Assembly (NCBI RefSeq): GCF_002733955.1
Contig: NZ_NVXQ01000005.1
Coordinates: 62,001-126,000 of the forward strand
DNA: 64,000 nt
Source: Hoeflea sp.
GTDB taxonomy: Bacteria > Pseudomonadota > Alphaproteobacteria > Rhizobiales > Rhizobiaceae
Direction of reading: 5' to 3'
Shown here piece after piece: positions 1 through 7,939 of the stretch (positions within the stretch are counted from its first letter, which is position 1; every line of letters starts with the position of its first letter). Made by a program: the position numbers and the translations under genes. The notes under the pieces are model-generated. The model did not search any database, had not been told where the DNA came from, and was given only the letters and a program-made list of their open reading frames with translations.

Positions 1-2
1 CA

Positions 3-85
3 GGTAGGACAAAGCATTGCAAACAAAGGATAATTCACTGTCCTACCTCATGCACTGAATACGGCGAAGGTAGGACAGGTAGGAC
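3..85. repeat. Iteron cluster GGTAGGAC, possible replication origin
   Basis: The 8-mer GGTAGGAC occurs in direct orientation at 3-10, 69-76 and 78-85, and inverted (GTCCTACC) at 40-47. The last two copies are separated by one base, and the stretch between copies is AT-rich (11-39). Repeated short motifs of this kind mark origins next to the primase or replicase genes of satellites and plasmids. Such a gene would lie just left of the window. The origin role is inferred; the repeats are seen directly. Confidence 0.55.
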
Positions 86-124
86 ACGGGCCGATATGTG
101 GCTTGGTGTTGAGCGGAGCGCGTC

Positions 125-373
125 ATGAGTGGGGTGGATATGCAGCACCTGACCAATCGGACGGGCGGCGCACTGCGAGGGGCAGGAAGGGAAGGCCCGC
201 ACGCTGGCTCACCACATAGCAGGGCGGGCGGGCCTTCCCTTCCGGATCGGTTGCGTGATCTGGCCTACCATGTTGAGCGACTGTCACCATCACACCGAGA
301 CCCCGAGAGGTTTCACGAAGACAAGAGCGAGATAGTTGCCGAGCTGATCAGGCTGGCGAGGGGCTTCCCATGA
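125..373 (+). CDS. Small hypothetical protein of the element
   Basis: An 82-residue protein of unknown function. The C-terminal half (from about residue 40) looks like a real, conserved fold: an Arg-rich stretch with the pattern RLRDLAYHVERLSPSHRDPE, then a helix with KSEIVAELIRLAR. I recall similar short proteins in alphaproteobacterial prophage-like elements, but I cannot assign a role. The N-terminal part is low-complexity (Gly/Arg/His/Ser) and is encoded by a perfect 16-bp inverted repeat. The gene lies between the iterons and terS on the same strand. The ATG at 125 is the only upstream start, but the true protein could begin later. Confidence 0.5.
   Translation: MSGVDMQHLTNRTGGALRGAGREGPHAGSPHSRAGGPSLPDRLRDLAYHVERLSPSHRDPERFHEDKSEIVAELIRLARGFP
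185..243. repeat. Perfect 16-bp inverted repeat
   Basis: Bases 185-200 (GGAAGGGAAGGCCCGC) are exactly complementary to 228-243, with a 27-base loop. The repeat lies inside the small gene at 125-373, so a terminator role would cut that gene. No T-run follows. It could be a protein-binding or packaging-recognition site, or an RNA hairpin. The symmetry is certain; the function is not. Confidence 0.6.
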
Positions 374-481
374 CGGCGGGTCCTTCCCCGGCAGATTGCG
401 CTGCGGGGCGGAAAGCTCCCGAGATTTCGCTCTGTGAGGTCAATTTGATAGATAAAAGAAAATAGAAACAAAGGGTTAGAT

Positions 482-985
482 ATGCAGATGGTGCATGGCA
501 ATGAGAAGATTGGAGAGCCGAAAAGCCTGAAAAAGGTGGATTTCGCCAAGCTTGTTGGCGTGTCGCCTGGTCGGGTGTCTCACATGATCCGGGATGGCCT
601 TCCCGTCGAACCCGATGGCCGGATCGATGTTGCACGGGGCAAGCTCTGGATACAGGCCAATGTTGATCCGAAGCGGTCGGCGGCACAATCAGCCCAAGGC
701 GAAATGCCTTTTGCCGCCGCTCCGGATGCCAGCGCCGAACGAATGCGGCTCTTGCGCGAACAGGCGGATTACGCGGCGCTCAAGAACGCCGAGAAACGGC
801 GTGAACTCGTCCCGTCATCCGAAGTGGAAAGGGTTTGGGAATCAGAATGGCGGCAACTGAGGTCGGCCGTTCTAGCCGCCCCGTCGCGCCTTCGCCAGTT
901 ATTGCCACACCTGTCCGCCGCTGATGTCTCGGAAATTGATGCCGAACTGAGGCGCATCCTGGAGGAATTCGGTAATGGTCAGTGA
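482..985 (+). CDS. Phage terminase small subunit (Nu1-like)
   Basis: This 167-residue protein is the likely DNA-recognition subunit of the packaging motor. Residues about 15-45 form a helix-turn-helix (KKVDFAKLVGVSPGRVSHMI) followed by a wing with GLPVEPDGRIDV, the pattern of lambda Nu1-type terminase small subunits. The C-terminal half is a charged helical region (EKRRELVPSSEVERVW), typical of this family. The start at 482 has an AAAGGG ribosome site about 7 bases upstream. The stop overlaps the start of the large terminase gene by 11 bases, which supports translational coupling and the assignment. In a satellite this protein would direct packaging to the element's own pac or cos site. Confidence 0.8.
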   Translation: MQMVHGNEKIGEPKSLKKVDFAKLVGVSPGRVSHMIRDGLPVEPDGRIDVARGKLWIQANVDPKRSAAQSAQGEMPFAAAPDASAERMRLLREQADYAALKNAEKRRELVPSSEVERVWESEWRQLRSAVLAAPSRLRQLLPHLSAADVSEIDAELRRILEEFGNGQ

Positions 986-2753
986 TGTTCTGGAAGCCGT
1001 GAGACTTCGCGCTCGCCGCGCTATGGTTCCGCCGCCGCGCCTGGCGCTTTCCGAATGGATCGAACGCGAGATCAGGCTTCCATCGGACGTGTCCGCGCTG
1101 CCTGGCTCGATCCGGCTCTATCCATTTCAGCGCGGCATGGCGGATGCCATGAGCGATCCCTCAATCCAGCGGGTGACAGTCGTAAAATCCGCCCGCATCG
1201 GGTACACGACATTGCTCGTCGGGCTGTTGGGATCGCACATCGCAAATGAGCCGGCGCCGGTCCTATTCGTGTTGCCGACCGAAGATGACTGCCGGAACTT
1301 CGTGGTCTCGAATGTCGAGCCGACATTCGAAGCCTCGCCTTGTCTCGCTGGCTCGCTGTCAAAGGACCAGGGCGACAACCGCAACACGCTCTTGTCCCGG
1401 CGCTTCCCTGGCGGGTCTCTCAAGGTGGTTGCAGCAAAAGCGCCGCGAAACTTGCGGGCTCATAACACGCGCATCCTGATCATTGATGAAGCGGATGCCA
1501 TGGCGATGACGCCGGAAGGTCCGCCGATATTGATCGCCGAACGGCGCACCATGCAGTTTCCGGACAGAAAGATCGTTGTCGGATCGACGCCGATCTATGA
1601 GGAAACCAGCCAAGTTCTCAGCGCTTATGAGCGATCTGACAAACGCATTTTTGAAGTGCCTTGCCCGGAATGTGGCGATCACCATGAGATCCGATGGCGG
1701 GACATCCATTGGCCGGAAGGCAAGCCGGAAGAAGCGCATTGGGCTTGCCCGTCATGCGGCGGAATCGTGGATGACCGCGGCAAACACACGATGGTCGCAA
1801 AGGGCCGTTGGCGCGCGACAGCGCCGAGCGTCAAACGACATGCGGGCTTCCGGATCAATGCGCTGGTCTCGCCCATGGAGAACGCCGCCTGGGGCGTTCT
1901 GGCGCAAGAGTTTCTTGATGCCAAAGACGATCCGACCCTGTTGCAGACATTCGTCAACCTGGTGCTGGGCGAAGGCTGGCGCGAGGAAGGCGGCGAGCTG
2001 GACGACGCCGAGCTTGCCAGCCGTGCCGAACCCTTCTCCCTTGATGATCTGCCCCCCGATGTTTTGGCGATCACGGCTGGCGTCGATGTGCAGCGGGACC
2101 GGCTTGAAGTGACCTTCGTTGGGTGGGGGCGTGACGGCGTGGCCTATGTCCTGGGGCACATGGTGATCTGGGGCTTGCCCGATGCAGACGCGACCTGGAC
2201 CGAACTCGACAGCGTTCTCAAGATGCGGTTCGCGCATCCGTTCGGCGGCAAACTCGCAATTGACGCGGTGGCGCTCGACAGTGGCGATGGCGAGACCATG
2301 GAAGATGTTTACGCCTTCTGTTTCCCCCGCGCATCCCGCAAGGTGCTGGCGATCAAGGGGGTGGAAGGCAACCGGCCATGGATCGAGAAGTCGAAACAGA
2401 AGATCCGGGGCGGCGCTCTTTGGATCGTCGGTGTTGACGGAATCAAGAGCCATCTGACCGCGCGGCTGTCGCGGAGCAACTCGATCCGGTTCTCGCATTC
2501 ACTGCCGCCAGTCTGGTTTGAGCAGTTGGCCGGTGAAAGGGTTGTGCTGAAATACACAAGAGGCCGCGCCCGAAGGCGGTTTGAGGAAATTCCCGGCCGT
2601 CGCCATGAGGCTCTGGACTGCGTGGTGTATGCATTCGCCGTTCGGCAAATTCTTAATGTGAATTGGGATCAGCGCGCCGATGATTTGAGGCGAGGTGTTG
2701 AAAGCAGCGCGCCGAAGGTGGCGGGCGTGATCAAGTCGAATTGGCTGCGGTGA
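975..2753 (+). CDS. Phage terminase large subunit, GpA family
   Basis: A 592-residue packaging ATPase and nuclease. The ATPase part shows a deviant Walker A at residues 71-78 (KSARIGYT), as in lambda gpA relatives, and a Walker B at 167-172 (ILIIDE). Two CxxC pairs near residues 230-262 (CPECG and CPSCG) form a zinc-ribbon-like insert. The nuclease part begins near residue 365 (ITAGVDVQRD) and has further acidic motifs (ALDSGDGETMEDV). Length is normal for the family, so the gene looks intact. A strong GGAGG site at 960-964 precedes the ATG at 975. GpA-type terminases usually make cohesive-end cuts, so a cos site may exist in the element. Confidence 0.92.
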   Translation: MVSDVLEAVRLRARRAMVPPPRLALSEWIEREIRLPSDVSALPGSIRLYPFQRGMADAMSDPSIQRVTVVKSARIGYTTLLVGLLGSHIANEPAPVLFVLPTEDDCRNFVVSNVEPTFEASPCLAGSLSKDQGDNRNTLLSRRFPGGSLKVVAAKAPRNLRAHNTRILIIDEADAMAMTPEGPPILIAERRTMQFPDRKIVVGSTPIYEETSQVLSAYERSDKRIFEVPCPECGDHHEIRWRDIHWPEGKPEEAHWACPSCGGIVDDRGKHTMVAKGRWRATAPSVKRHAGFRINALVSPMENAAWGVLAQEFLDAKDDPTLLQTFVNLVLGEGWREEGGELDDAELASRAEPFSLDDLPPDVLAITAGVDVQRDRLEVTFVGWGRDGVAYVLGHMVIWGLPDADATWTELDSVLKMRFAHPFGGKLAIDAVALDSGDGETMEDVYAFCFPRASRKVLAIKGVEGNRPWIEKSKQKIRGGALWIVGVDGIKSHLTARLSRSNSIRFSHSLPPVWFEQLAGERVVLKYTRGRARRRFEEIPGRRHEALDCVVYAFAVRQILNVNWDQRADDLRRGVESSAPKVAGVIKSNWLR

Positions 2754-2766
2754 AGGCCAGTTGGTG

Positions 2767-3099
2767 TCAGACTTTTAGTTCGGGCCAGCGCTGCAAGACC
2801 TGGACACGAACCGCGTTCCTTATTCTAGCCATAGCGGTCCCCCCGGCTCGAATCACATCTTCAGATATCTCGCTGCTAATAGTCGCGGCAGTGAGATGTG
2901 AATACTGTTCGGACACATAGGGAAAATGATGCAGCGCTTCTTGGTGAGCCGCTTTGCTCATGGCTTGAATCGACTTCAATGTACCCGTGCTTTTTTCGCT
3001 CTCAAAATGTTTCCACAATTCCTGAACGATAGTCCAACGGTCCAATACGGCCTGCGCCGCTAACACAATTTTCAATTCATCTGAGTTCGATTCATGCAT
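2767..3099 (-). CDS. Hypothetical protein in cargo region
   Basis: A 110-residue protein with no family I recognise. It looks soluble and mostly helical, with a lower-GC coding sequence than the terminase gene next to it. It is on the opposite strand to the packaging genes, starts at an ATG at 3099, and shares its strand with the XRE regulator upstream of it (gap about 120 bases containing two inverted repeats). The stop lies only 14 bases from the terL stop, so the two genes converge. Opposite orientation, AT-richness and position inside the packaging operon mark it as cargo. A regulatory-partner or defence role is possible but unsupported. Confidence 0.6.
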   Translation of the reverse strand: MHESNSDELKIVLAAQAVLDRWTIVQELWKHFESEKSTGTLKSIQAMSKAAHQEALHHFPYVSEQYSHLTAATISSEISEDVIRAGGTAMARIRNAVRVQVLQRWPELKV

Positions 3100-3148
3100 T
3101 TCAGTTTCGTCCTGATTCGAGGCAAAAGGGCACTTCCCGGCTTCTGGG

Positions 3149-3173
3149 TTCCGATAACCAGAGCTTATCGGAA
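3149..3173. promoter_or_regulatory. 9-bp inverted repeat between XRE gene and 2767-3099 gene
   Basis: TTCCGATAA at 3149-3157 pairs perfectly with TTATCGGAA at 3165-3173 across 7 bases. It lies upstream of the minus-strand gene starting at 3099 and downstream of the XRE gene. It is suited to an operator for a dimeric repressor, or a weak intercistronic hairpin. There is no T-run on the minus-strand exit. Confidence 0.45.
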
Positions 3174-3182
3174 GTCAGGATA

Positions 3183-3215
3183 ATTCAAGACCTCGCGTTG
3201 TGTGGAGTCTTGAAT
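3183..3215. promoter_or_regulatory. 9-bp inverted repeat just downstream of XRE gene
   Basis: ATTCAAGAC at 3183-3191 pairs with GTCTTGAAT at 3207-3215, with a 15-base spacer. Its right arm is part of a 14-bp sequence repeated at 3610-3623 on the other side of the XRE gene. It may be an operator or the 3' hairpin of the XRE transcript. Confidence 0.4.
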
Positions 3216-3221
3216 TTCCGA

Positions 3222-3461
3222 TTATTCGGCGGCATCGAGTGATTTGCGCAGACGGACGCCAGGTCCCTCGACGTCCTCAGGCAAAAAGACAATTCCTGCC
3301 TTCTCAAGCGCCGATTGCATGGCCTCGACGGTCCGCTCTTTCAGTTCCTCGCCTGCCTCAAATCTAGACACGGTTGCAGGGGCGACTTTCGCCAATGCAG
3401 CAAGTTCTCGCACTCCGAGTCCCAAGGCTACACGGGCCATCTTGCACTGCACTGGTAACAT
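3222..3461 (-). CDS. XRE-family helix-turn-helix regulator
   Basis: A 79-residue Cro/CI-type DNA-binding protein. The helix-turn-helix covers about residues 7-60 (ARVALGLGVRELAALAKVAPATVSRFEAG, split here by my reading into helices 1-3). The C-terminal tail has the AGIVFLPED and GPGVRLRK signature common in short alphaproteobacterial XRE proteins, and the protein has no dimerisation or cleavage domain. It starts at the ATG at 3461 and is on the minus strand, opposite to the packaging genes. A dyad at 3507-3521 upstream of its start suggests autoregulation. It may control the cargo genes or the packaging operon, or sense a helper phage; only the DNA-binding fold is clear. Confidence 0.85.
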   Translation of the reverse strand: MLPVQCKMARVALGLGVRELAALAKVAPATVSRFEAGEELKERTVEAMQSALEKAGIVFLPEDVEGPGVRLRKSLDAAE

Positions 3462-3506
3462 TTTTGTAGCACCGTTCCAAAAAGAGCTTGCAGATATAAC
3501 GCTGCC

Positions 3507-3521
3507 CTGTTATGAGAACAG
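3507..3521. promoter_or_regulatory. Candidate operator upstream of XRE gene
   Basis: CTGTT (3507-3511) and AACAG (3517-3521) form a dyad around five bases in the AT-rich region before the XRE start. A weaker outer pair (AACGCTG 3498-3504, CAGTGTT 3519-3525) is nearby. Its location suits autorepression by the XRE protein. Confidence 0.35.
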
Positions 3522-3652
3522 TGTTATTAATACATAGCCGTACCTTAACGGTTTAATTCATCGAATTCAAGGATTCGATGGGCGGCGAAGCTATGTCAAC
3601 ACGAGCGAGGTCTTGAATTTCCGCGCTCGTCACCTGCGAAAGGAATGGAATT

Positions 3653-4243
3653 ATGGGAGTAGCGAATTTTCACGGATCGGACTTCACGCGCATCGTAGAG
3701 CTGACGCCTGCGCTTCGCCGTCGCATGGAGCAAACAGTCGAACACCTGATTGCGCTGCTCGATACCTATGACGGCGATCCAGACGCGGAAAGCACCGGCG
3801 ATGATGAACCGTGGCTGGGTTGGCCGCAGCAAGGTATCGCGGCGCTTCTGAGTACGAGCGGCGATGATCGCGAGCTTGAAGACGAAAACGATGAAGACGG
3901 CGCAGACGATGAACCGACCATCGGCTGGACGGAGAACGGCTTCTGCGGACAAACCTTCGATACCGATGAGTTGGAAGAGGATCATGAGGACGGTCCTGCA
4001 GCCGACGAGAAACACAGCGATGCATTTCCAACGTCGCTTCGCAGCTCGTGGGATGGCAGTGGCTTGTATGAGCTGCAGACGACCGATGACGAAGCCCCTG
4101 TTATCTACCAGGTCGAGCGGGCCTTTAGCGATGACGGCCGCGAACAATACTGGGCTGCTCGCATGTGGGATGGATATCCTCTCGCCCCTCGAGAGTGCTT
4201 AAACTCGGACAGTCCATTTGTTCTGAGGAAGGTCGAGGGGTGA
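3653..4243 (+). CDS. Acidic hypothetical protein, cargo region
   Basis: A 196-residue very acidic protein. Its N-terminal part reads VELTPALRRRMEQTVEHLIALLDTYDGDPDAE, followed by repeated acidic motifs ending in GW: DDEPWLGW near residue 50 and DDEPTIGW near residue 90. This layout matches a group of uncharacterised rhizobial proteins with an N-terminal helix and (E)PSLGW-like repeats, often near prophages; I know of no function for them. An AAAGGAA ribosome site precedes the ATG at 3653. The gene is followed by a 74-base gap and the MerR-like gene. The charge would suit a DNA mimic, but that is speculation. Confidence 0.65.
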   Translation: MGVANFHGSDFTRIVELTPALRRRMEQTVEHLIALLDTYDGDPDAESTGDDEPWLGWPQQGIAALLSTSGDDRELEDENDEDGADDEPTIGWTENGFCGQTFDTDELEEDHEDGPAADEKHSDAFPTSLRSSWDGSGLYELQTTDDEAPVIYQVERAFSDDGREQYWAARMWDGYPLAPRECLNSDSPFVLRKVEG

Positions 4244-4317
4244 CTTTGCAGAAGGGACCCCCCTCACGAATGTCGCTTTTTTCTTGACCTTGGAAAAGTC
4301 TCGTACGAGGCTAAGCC

Positions 4318-4845
4318 ATGATCTTGGACCTAGACGAACCCCGATATACACAAGCGGAAGTTCTGAGAATGCTGCCGGGCTTGAAGGCCAAGCAGCTCCA
4401 GAACTGGAGTAATCGTGGTGTGCTGGACACAGGCGATCAAAAGCCGGGAAAGGGTCTAAGGCGGAAATACACCCCTGCTGGTGTGATCGCCCTGGATTTC
4501 ATGCAAGAGGCAACACTCTTCGGAATTCCACCAGCGAATGCGCGCCAGATGGCAGATGAATACGTCGCGGCGGCGGATGAGTTCCTGGGTTCAAATCCGG
4601 AAGTCATCACCAAGGCCGATGGATGCCGGTGGATACCGGTGACGCCGGAGAAGATGGAGAGTTTCAGGAAAGGGCGGATCACCCGGATTAGCGACAGCGA
4701 GTATCACCTCTTTGTGGAGCGCCGTGACGGCGTAATTCCTTTCGAAGATAGGTTCTCGACGATTTTTCATGTTGCGCTTGAGGTGGATTACCGCGTGGCC
4801 ATGGCGGTCAACAGGATGTTTCTTTTGGAGTGCGGGCAAATCTGA
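4318..4845 (+). CDS. MerR-like winged-helix protein of the packaging module
   Basis: A 175-residue protein. Residues about 9-65 resemble a MerR-type winged helix: YTQAEVLRMLPGLKAKQLQNW, then a basic wing (GKGLRRKYTPAGVIALDFM). The remaining residues have no domain I recognise. It has no metal-binding cysteine cluster of the classical MerR sensors. It lies between the cargo genes and the portal gene; its stop TGA overlaps the portal start as TGATG, so the two are co-translated. The constant position next to the portal suggests a regulator or an assembly partner of the packaging module. Confidence 0.65.
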   Translation: MILDLDEPRYTQAEVLRMLPGLKAKQLQNWSNRGVLDTGDQKPGKGLRRKYTPAGVIALDFMQEATLFGIPPANARQMADEYVAAADEFLGSNPEVITKADGCRWIPVTPEKMESFRKGRITRISDSEYHLFVERRDGVIPFEDRFSTIFHVALEVDYRVAMAVNRMFLLECGQI

Positions 4846-6167
4846 TGATGGCTTTTTCCGACATATTCGCTGTTTTCAAGAGGAACAAAGCGGACTCGAA
4901 ACATGTCCGTAGCGTGAACGCTGCAAGCTCGAACTGGCCGGATGATGCCAAGAGCTTCGCCCCGAGCGCGGATATTCGAGGCGCGTCACAGACGGTTTCG
5001 CAGCGGGTTGCCAGCCTCTATCTGAATGATCCGGTTGTTCGATCTGGCGTCAATTTACTGGTTTCCAATATCGTTGGCAGCGGATGCCGGTTGAACACAC
5101 CGGATCAGGCGATCGACGCTGAATTCAATTCGGCCAGAATTGACCCTTCGCGGCGGATGTCCAGCGCCGCACTACAGCGGGCTTTCATCCGATCCATTGC
5201 ATTAGCCGGCGAGGCGCTGGCACTGCACCGGCTAATCGGTGGCAGCTATGCTTGCCAGATACTCGACCCAGAGCAACTGGACCGGAGTAAGAACGAAGAT
5301 TTCGGCGATGGCGGCGGGATCGTGGCCGGTGTCGAAAAGACATTTGACGGCCAGATTGTCGCCTACTGGATTTTGCCGCAAGCGCCGGGCGATCCGTTCG
5401 CTAGGGCGATCCAGTCCCGGCGCTTCCCTGCTTCCGAAGTGATCCACATTTTCGAACAGGAGTTTCCTGGTCAGGTGCGCGGGATCAGCCCGTTTACGCC
5501 GGTCTTGTCGGTGCTCAATCAGGCAAGCATCGCAATCGAGGCGCGGCTCAAACAGTTGCAGGTCAGCGCCATGCTGACAGCGATCCTGACCAGTCCCGAT
5601 GGAACTGACGCTTTCGAGGGGAACCCCAACGCAAGCCTTGAGCCTGGCGCGATCATCCGCGCCCGTCCGGGCGAAGATGTTTCCGTGGTCAACGGACCGC
5701 AAAGCCCCGAATTCAATTCCTTCATGAAGGTGCTTTACCGGCAGGTCGCAGCGGCGCTGGGCCTGACTTACGAAGACCTGATCGGCGATCTTGAGGGTGT
5801 CAATTATTCGAGCTTCCGAGGCGGTGCATTGACCGCCAGGCGCAAGGCCGAGGCGCAGCGCAAGGTTCTTCTGATAGAAGGATTTCTACAGCCGGTCAGT
5901 GAGCGGTGGCAGGCCATCGAAGTGTTTTCCGGGCGGCAGCGGCAGATCGTCAACGCCGGATGGATCGAACCGGCATGGCCGCAGGTGGACCCGGCGAAGG
6001 AAGCCGACGCCGAGATTGCCTTGCTGGACGCCGGATTGAAAAGCCGCCGCGAAATCATCGAGGCGCGTGGGCGGGAATTCGAAACGGTGCAAGCCGAGAT
6101 TGCCGCCGATGAACCCCGCACCCCGAAAACCCCGGCAATCGCCAAACCAGATGAGGTGGTCGAATGA
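4845..6167 (+). CDS. Phage portal protein, lambda family
   Basis: A 440-residue portal that would form the dodecameric ring through which DNA enters the head. It shows the lambda-portal hallmarks: an early SLYLNDPVVRSGVNLLVSNIVG segment (split here: LYLNDPVVRSGV and LLVSNIVGSG), a middle HIFEQEFPGQVRGISPF motif, and the YEDLIGDLEGVNYSSFRGGAL region near residue 325. I chose the ATG at 4845, which overlaps the upstream stop. A GTG at 4830 is possible but lacks a good ribosome site. The stop overlaps the next start by four bases. Length is slightly short for the family, with a Pro-rich C-terminal tail. Confidence 0.93.
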   Translation: MMAFSDIFAVFKRNKADSKHVRSVNAASSNWPDDAKSFAPSADIRGASQTVSQRVASLYLNDPVVRSGVNLLVSNIVGSGCRLNTPDQAIDAEFNSARIDPSRRMSSAALQRAFIRSIALAGEALALHRLIGGSYACQILDPEQLDRSKNEDFGDGGGIVAGVEKTFDGQIVAYWILPQAPGDPFARAIQSRRFPASEVIHIFEQEFPGQVRGISPFTPVLSVLNQASIAIEARLKQLQVSAMLTAILTSPDGTDAFEGNPNASLEPGAIIRARPGEDVSVVNGPQSPEFNSFMKVLYRQVAAALGLTYEDLIGDLEGVNYSSFRGGALTARRKAEAQRKVLLIEGFLQPVSERWQAIEVFSGRQRQIVNAGWIEPAWPQVDPAKEADAEIALLDAGLKSRREIIEARGREFETVQAEIAADEPRTPKTPAIAKPDEVVE

Positions 6168-7936
6168 TCATTCAACGCTTCCAGCCGGTGATCCGGCCCA
6201 ACTCTTACGATCCGGAAACCCGGACCGGAACGGCGGTCATCGCCAGCGACAGCATTGTTGATGGAATCCGGATCGATTTCGACAGCTTTTTCCTGAACGG
6301 CTTTCCGATAAGCCTTCCGCTGCAGCCGGATCACAACAACGCCGTTACCGAAAAACGTGGCGAGTGGTTCGACTTCCAGATCGAGCAGAACGAGAACGGG
6401 AAGAAGCTCCTTATTGGAAAGTTCCGCCTATCGAAGCGAGCTGACAATGAGGCGCTGCACACGCTCTTGACCGAAGGGATGGCCCCGGCCGTCTCGATCA
6501 GTTTCCGCGTCACCGAGTGGCGCAACCATACCGACGCCGCGACCGGTAAGAAAGTCCGCATTGCCCACCGGGGCGAGCTGGTCGAAGCGTCGTTTGTCAA
6601 CAGGCCAGCGGACCCAACTTCTCAAATCAGGATGATGACAATGGAAAACGACAATCCCGATCCGCAGGTCGATGCCGTGCGGATGACGCCAGACCAGTGG
6701 GACACCATCTGCCGTGCGGCGGGTATCCCCGATGAAATCCGAACCAGCCTTCGCGATAGCGATGCGGAGGATGCCGACAAGATGAAAATCGCATTGGCTG
6801 CGACTGAGCGTAGCGCAGCGCCCGTCAACACGACGCGCAATCACAACGATCAGACGCTCGACAATCCCGGGAATCTGCGAACTGCGGTGATCGAATTCTA
6901 CGATACGGTGAACCGCGGCGAACAGCCGACCGGAGCGGCGGCGGAAGTGTTTGCCAATGGCGAACGCGGCCTTGCCGAACGGATTTGCCGGTCTGCTGGA
7001 GTATCAACGGTGGGCCTCACCGATCATGAGCTTATCCGGAGGGCTGCAACCACCAGCGACTTCGCCATCATTGCCGGCACAACCCACAACTTGGCAATGC
7101 GGCGCGAACTCGCGGCGGCCGCCTCGCCGATCTCAAGCATGTTTGGCCGGGACACCGTTGGAACCTTCAATGCGGAAACCAGGGCGCTCGCAGACTGGAC
7201 CAGCCTCGCCATTGCCGACAAGCTGGAGAGCGGCGAATACAAACATTCGTTCATCACCGAGTCCGGTGAGACCGTACAAGTGGCGGTGATCGGCGGGATC
7301 ACCTCGAAGAGCTACGAGCTGAACATCAACGCCGGTTCCCGACTTGGCAACGAAGGCACACAGTTCGGGCGGCGCATGGCGGCGGAGATTGCCGATCGGC
7401 AGGTTGCCTATCTTGAACAGGCCAGCCTCGCAGGGCCGACAATGAAGGACACCAACCCGGTGTTCCATGCCAGCCGAGGCAACATCGAGACCTTCACCAT
7501 CGATGCTGCCACCGAGGTCCGCCAGCTCATGCTGCTGCGGTCTGCGATGGCAAAGCGCAAGGGTGCGGGTGATGTCATGATCGGGCAATACCCGACCGAC
7601 TGGCTTGTGCATTCGGACTTCGAAGAGACTGCGCTGCGGCTTCTGTCTCAGGTTCAGGCAAGCGCGGTTGCTGACGTGAACCCGATGGCTGGCAAGCTCA
7701 AGATCACTGTAGAGCCTCGCTTGTCCGATCCGGATACAAGCTGGCTGGTTGTCGATCCCGCAAAGATGGACGGTGCGGTGAGAGTGTTCCTTCAAGGGCA
7801 GGAAGCACCCTTCACCGACAGCCGGATCAACTTCGACACCGACGCGGTGCAGTTCAAAATCCGCCATCCGTTCGGCCTGGGCTGGCTCGAATGGCGGTCC
7901 TGGACTCGTCTCGACCACGCAGCCGGCGGAGCATAA
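6164..7936 (+). CDS. Fused prohead protease-major capsid protein
   Basis: A 590-residue fusion. Residues 1 to about 150 look like an HK97-type prohead protease (peptidase S78-like): His57 in LQPDHNNAV, Ser111 in APAVSISF, and GELVEASFVNRPADP near residue 140 are the expected catalytic surroundings. Residues about 180-260 form a charged, scaffold-like linker. Residues about 260-590 are an HK97-fold capsid protein, ending in RHPFGLGWLEWRSWTRLDHA. Such fusions allow protease and scaffold to be delivered inside the prohead in fixed ratio and then cut away. ATG at 6164 overlaps the portal stop (ATGA). The frame is intact. Confidence 0.88.
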   Translation: MIIQRFQPVIRPNSYDPETRTGTAVIASDSIVDGIRIDFDSFFLNGFPISLPLQPDHNNAVTEKRGEWFDFQIEQNENGKKLLIGKFRLSKRADNEALHTLLTEGMAPAVSISFRVTEWRNHTDAATGKKVRIAHRGELVEASFVNRPADPTSQIRMMTMENDNPDPQVDAVRMTPDQWDTICRAAGIPDEIRTSLRDSDAEDADKMKIALAATERSAAPVNTTRNHNDQTLDNPGNLRTAVIEFYDTVNRGEQPTGAAAEVFANGERGLAERICRSAGVSTVGLTDHELIRRAATTSDFAIIAGTTHNLAMRRELAAAASPISSMFGRDTVGTFNAETRALADWTSLAIADKLESGEYKHSFITESGETVQVAVIGGITSKSYELNINAGSRLGNEGTQFGRRMAAEIADRQVAYLEQASLAGPTMKDTNPVFHASRGNIETFTIDAATEVRQLMLLRSAMAKRKGAGDVMIGQYPTDWLVHSDFEETALRLLSQVQASAVADVNPMAGKLKITVEPRLSDPDTSWLVVDPAKMDGAVRVFLQGQEAPFTDSRINFDTDAVQFKIRHPFGLGWLEWRSWTRLDHAAGGA

Positions 7937-7939
7937 TCG

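Larger units (their letters stand above)
3207..3623. repeat. 14-bp direct repeats flanking the XRE gene
   Basis: GTCTTGAATTTCCG occurs exactly at 3207-3220 and again at 3610-3623, enclosing the XRE gene and its upstream region. The second copy sits in the loop of a 7-bp hairpin (ACGAGCG at 3601-3607, CGCTCGT at 3624-3630). This could be a recombination scar that brought in the XRE segment, or two copies of a regulator's binding site. Confidence 0.6.
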
